From the NCBI GenBank assembly GCA_019057775.1, contig JAHLWT010000054.1, positions 1 through 14,490 on the forward strand: a stretch of 14,490 nucleotides of DNA, given 5' to 3'. The translations under genes and the position numbers were made by a program. The stretch comes from Promethearchaeota archaeon (GTDB lineage Archaea; Asgardarchaeota; Lokiarchaeia; Sigynarchaeales; SOKP01). A model generated the notes under the pieces. It was given only the letters and a program-made list of their open reading frames with translations, made no database searches and was not told the DNA's origin. This document shows positions 12,933 to 14,490 of the stretch, piece after piece. Each line of letters starts with the position of its first letter. Within the stretch, counting starts at the first letter, position 1.

Positions 12933-13073
12933 TTATCTTCTACGCTTTCTATAACAATCTCGACAATAGACAGGTCGGTCTTCCTTAGGCTTAAATGGAA
13001 CTTCGCACTCGTTCCCACAGTCGGCACATGTGGCTTTGTGCATCGTTCTATTGCCATAATCTCTATTAGACAT
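12933..13073 (-). CDS. Short zinc-ribbon protein (CxxC...CxxC), 46 residues
   Basis: ATG 13073-13071 on the minus strand opens a 46-codon frame ending at TAA 12935-12933. It is too short for most ORF scans, but its sequence is convincing: MSNRDYGNRTMHKATCADCG, then NECEVPFKP, then PVYCRDCYRKRRR. Two CxxC pairs (C16/C19 and C37/C40) with C23 nearby form a treble-clef or zinc-ribbon knuckle, as in the widespread small archaeal and bacterial proteins with CxxCG...C.VPFKP...PVYC..C motifs. The basic C-terminus suggests binding of nucleic acid; this is inference. A TATA-like AGTATAAAAT (13100-13091) is about 23 bases upstream, and there is no ribosome site, so the transcript is probably leaderless. 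The gene stands alone. Confidence 0.85.
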   Translation of the reverse strand: MSNRDYGNRTMHKATCADCGNECEVPFKPKEDRPVYCRDCYRKRRR

Positions 13074-13090
13074 AATTTCACTAAATTTTA

Positions 13091-13100
13091 ATTTTATACT
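13091..13100 (-). promoter_or_regulatory. TATA-like box for the small zinc-ribbon gene
   Basis: The minus strand reads AGTATAAAAT, centred about 23 bases before ATG 13073-13071. This is the spacing expected for a leaderless archaeal transcript. Confidence 0.45.
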
Positions 13101-13307
13101 TGAAATTTTGAAATATCTCTGTTCAAGCTTGTAATATAGATTTTTAAATTAAATAAACTTTGGTATAATGAAAAATACAATTCAAAATTCTGTTAGGAAA
13201 TATCTTGGTTATTCATAGTATAATAGGGTTAAATTGAGCTATTTTAAGAGAAAAAAGTGAAAGAGGGTAAAATTTTAATGAAATAAGACTTTTTTCCTAT
13301 GTGGTAT

Positions 13308-13332
13308 ATTATTATTATTATTATTATAATTA
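13308..13332. repeat. ATT trinucleotide microsatellite
   Basis: About seven ATT units in a row lie 3' of the PadR-TRASH gene. Slippage could vary its length between strains. No function is apparent. Confidence 0.8.
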
Positions 13333-13402
13333 TAATGCTTTCTTAGGCATAAATTTTTACTTATTTTTGCGAATATTTCTTAATAAATTATTGAAATTAG
13401 TG

Positions 13403-13849
13403 TTAATGAAGTGAATCTTTATAAGCCTGGGCGCAATGTGTGCAGCAGAAATTCATTTCTTCTCCATGAATCGTTTCAATATGAAACTTTCCGTATAGTT
13501 TAACACCACAACTTTTACAAATTTCGAGTTTTGATTGAATTGCAACCTCGATCAGGTTATCAAACCTAGTAAAAATTCTTTCAATGAAATCATTTCCGGA
13601 AAGAGTTAGTTTGAATCCTTTACTTCTTTTAGATTCAGACTTTTCTATATCTTCAATGTATTTTTTGGATTTAAGATCCTTTAAAAAATCATAAATGCCT
13701 GTTGGACTTGCGGTTGTACCCAAATCTCTTTCCAACCTTTTTATTATTTGATATCCATTGATTACGCTTTTGGATTTTAATAAGAGTAGGATATAAAATT
13801 TCGATAAACTTTGAATTTTTATTTCATGTTCTTTTTCCAATTTCAACAC
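13403..13849 (-). CDS. PadR-like winged-helix regulator with C-terminal TRASH metal-binding domain
   Basis: This 148-residue protein has two parts. Residues about 14-93 form a PadR-type winged helix: FYILLLLKSKSVINGYQIIK (first helices), then SPTGIYDFLKDLKSKKYIED (recognition helix and wing start) and KGFKLTLSGNDFI (wing). Residues 111-145 form a TRASH domain, a metal-binding zinc-knuckle: C111 and C114 (CKSCG), H123 and H128, then C135, C136 and C139 (CCTHC) before AYKDSL. TRASH domains bind copper or other metals, and archaeal regulators with one control metal genes, so this is a likely metal-sensing repressor; which metal is unknown. The start is GTG 13849 or TTG 13846, with GGTGA (13854-13850) just upstream. 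It is divergent from a His-rich membrane protein, with an inverted repeat in between. Confidence 0.85.
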   Translation of the reverse strand: MLKLEKEHEIKIQSLSKFYILLLLKSKSVINGYQIIKRLERDLGTTASPTGIYDFLKDLKSKKYIEDIEKSESKRSKGFKLTLSGNDFIERIFTRFDNLIEVAIQSKLEICKSCGVKLYGKFHIETIHGEEMNFCCTHCAQAYKDSLH

Positions 13850-13901
13850 TCACCATCTAAAGCAAGGAAAAAAAGGTAATTAAACTTTTCGTATATATTT
13901 A

Positions 13902-13932
13902 ATAATAGTGATGTTTAAATAGCTACTATTAT
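13902..13932. promoter_or_regulatory. Probable operator: inverted repeat enclosing a TATA-like box
   Basis: ATAATAGT (13902-13909) and ACTATTAT (13925-13932) form a perfect 8-base inverted repeat with a 15-base spacer. The spacer holds TTTAAATA (13914-13921), a good TATA box for the plus-strand gene at 13986. Minus-strand ATTAAATATATAC just beyond the left arm could be the regulator's own promoter. A dimeric winged-helix protein bound to both arms would cover the TATA box. The regulator encoded next door is the natural candidate; binding is inference. Confidence 0.6.
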
Positions 13933-13974
13933 GTACATATACTAGAAAGTAATGATTTTTATAAGATAAAATAA

Positions 13975-13980
13975 AAGGTG
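13975..13980 (+). promoter_or_regulatory. Ribosome binding site for the His-rich membrane protein gene
   Basis: AAGGTG lies five bases before ATG 13986, so this transcript has a leader, in contrast to the leaderless genes elsewhere in the window. Confidence 0.6.
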
Positions 13981-13985
13981 ATAAG

Positions 13986-14321
13986 ATGATATTTCATGAT
14001 TCTATTTACGATGGACATCATATGATGGATTGGAACTTAGGGAATTGGTTTTTCATGATCCTTGGCTGGGGAATTATAGTATCGGCAGTTTTGCTATTAT
14101 TGTATGTAGCACTACATAGTTCAACCAAAAAAAACCAAATCCAAAAAAATGTGGTTAACAAGGAGAATGACGTTGCAACATATAATAAAGTGACACACTT
14201 TGATACTGAGGAAGCTAACTTCGATATTGTAAATTTTTGTTTTAATTGTGGAGAAAAATTAAGTGGTGAAGCATTGAAATTTTGTCCTCGTTGCGGAGCA
14301 AAAATAACAGGATCAAACTAA
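13986..14321 (+). CDS. His-rich, single-span membrane protein with C-terminal zinc ribbon
   Basis: The 111-residue product has a short N-terminal segment rich in His, Asp and Met (HDSIYDGHHMMDW, residues 4-16), one transmembrane helix at about 20-44 (WFFMILGWGIIVSAVLLLLY), a polar linker, and a zinc ribbon at 85-103: CFNCGEKLSGEALKFCPRCG, with C85, C88, C100 and C103. The N-terminal HHMMDW next to a tryptophan-rich helix recalls small SHOCT-type membrane proteins found near copper genes. The His/Met cluster would face outside if the basic linker (KKNQIQK) stays inside, and could bind Cu or a similar metal. Its divergent neighbour is a TRASH-domain regulator, and the pair share an operator-like repeat. 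Role in metal sensing or tolerance is inferred; no transporter is visible in the window. Confidence 0.75.
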   Translation: MIFHDSIYDGHHMMDWNLGNWFFMILGWGIIVSAVLLLLYVALHSSTKKNQIQKNVVNKENDVATYNKVTHFDTEEANFDIVNFCFNCGEKLSGEALKFCPRCGAKITGSN

Positions 14322-14418
14322 AACTAAATTGCTGTGAATAAAGAATAACTAAAATCACATAATAAAAATGCAAGAAAAGTACCATCTGTGAAACCAAAAA
14401 GTAGAGAAAATTTACAAA

Positions 14419-14466
14419 TTATAACCAAAATCTATAATTATGGCATTAATGCCTTTTAGGTTATAA
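14419..14466. repeat. Nested palindromes at the right edge
   Basis: Outer arms TTATAACC (14419-14426) and GGTTATAA (14459-14466) are perfect inverted copies, extended inward by AAAA/TTTT with one bulged base. Inside lies the perfect 12-base palindrome GGCATTAATGCC (14442-14453), followed by TTTT. It could be a terminator hairpin for the membrane protein gene or an operator for a gene beyond the window. Confidence 0.5.
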
Positions 14467-14490
14467 AGAAATTTAAAGTTTTAGTCGAAT

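Larger units (their letters stand above)
13074..13402. other. Gene-free region with promoter and ATT repeat
   Basis: I see no gene here on either strand. Near 13091-13100 lies the TATA-like box of the minus-strand zinc-ribbon gene. Bases 13308-13332 are an ATT triplet microsatellite (about seven units) ending in TATAATTATAAT. The rest is AT-rich spacer. Confidence 0.4.

Noticed and set aside
13308..13332. ATT repeat as a CRISPR-like or regulatory array
   Set aside because: It is a plain trinucleotide microsatellite with no spacers and no unit longer than three bases.

Overview
The window reads as AT-rich (roughly 30% GC by eye) archaeal chromosome. Evidence for an archaeon is an AfpA/dihydromethanopterin-reductase-like flavoprotein, an archaeal-style beta-CASP metallo-beta-lactamase protein, a PadR-type winged helix fused to a TRASH metal-binding domain, poly-T terminators, and several genes whose TATA-like box lies about 25 bases before the start codon, as in leaderless transcripts. 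The gene mix (response regulator with a longin-like C-terminal region, IscS/IscU, small zinc ribbons, spacious AT-rich intergenic DNA) suggests an Asgard archaeon, perhaps Lokiarchaeia-like; this is an inference from gene style, not a phylogeny. No rRNA, tRNA, CRISPR array or transposase was seen.

Layout. 1-560 (minus) holds decayed genes: a 4Fe-4S ferredoxin-like frame broken by two indels and an in-frame TGA, preceded by a fragment whose stop overlaps its ATG. 589-2435 (minus) is a two-gene operon of MscS-family mechanosensitive channels joined by a TAATG overlap. 2496-3607 (plus) holds a small helical protein, perhaps frameshifted at its 5' end, followed by a flavoprotein of the AfpA/DmrX type. 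The next gap (3608-3956) carries, on the minus strand, diverged fragments of paralogues of exactly these two genes in swapped order. 3957-5153 is a cysteine desulfurase. 5296-7941 is a 764-residue beta-CASP/metallo-beta-lactamase protein with a duplicated N-terminal domain, plus an unrecognised 110-residue companion. 8287-9084 is an alpha/beta hydrolase. 9328-9711 is an IscU scaffold starting at TTG. A response regulator (minus, 9744-10637) faces IscU tail to tail and is divergent from a nitroreductase (10890-11753). Then follow a two-helix membrane protein, a SnoaL/NTF2-like protein, a 46-residue zinc-ribbon protein (minus, 12933-13073), and a divergent pair at the right end: the PadR-TRASH regulator (minus) and a His-rich, membrane-anchored zinc-ribbon protein (plus). 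An inverted repeat in that intergenic region encloses a TATA-like box.

How the genes work together. IscS and IscU form the sulfur-transfer core of Fe-S cluster assembly, though they are about 4 kb apart. The helical protein and flavoprotein look like a conserved pair because remnants of both recur together. The right-end pair looks like a metal-sensing regulator and its membrane target. The other genes are ordinary housekeeping or accessory functions with no visible joint pathway.
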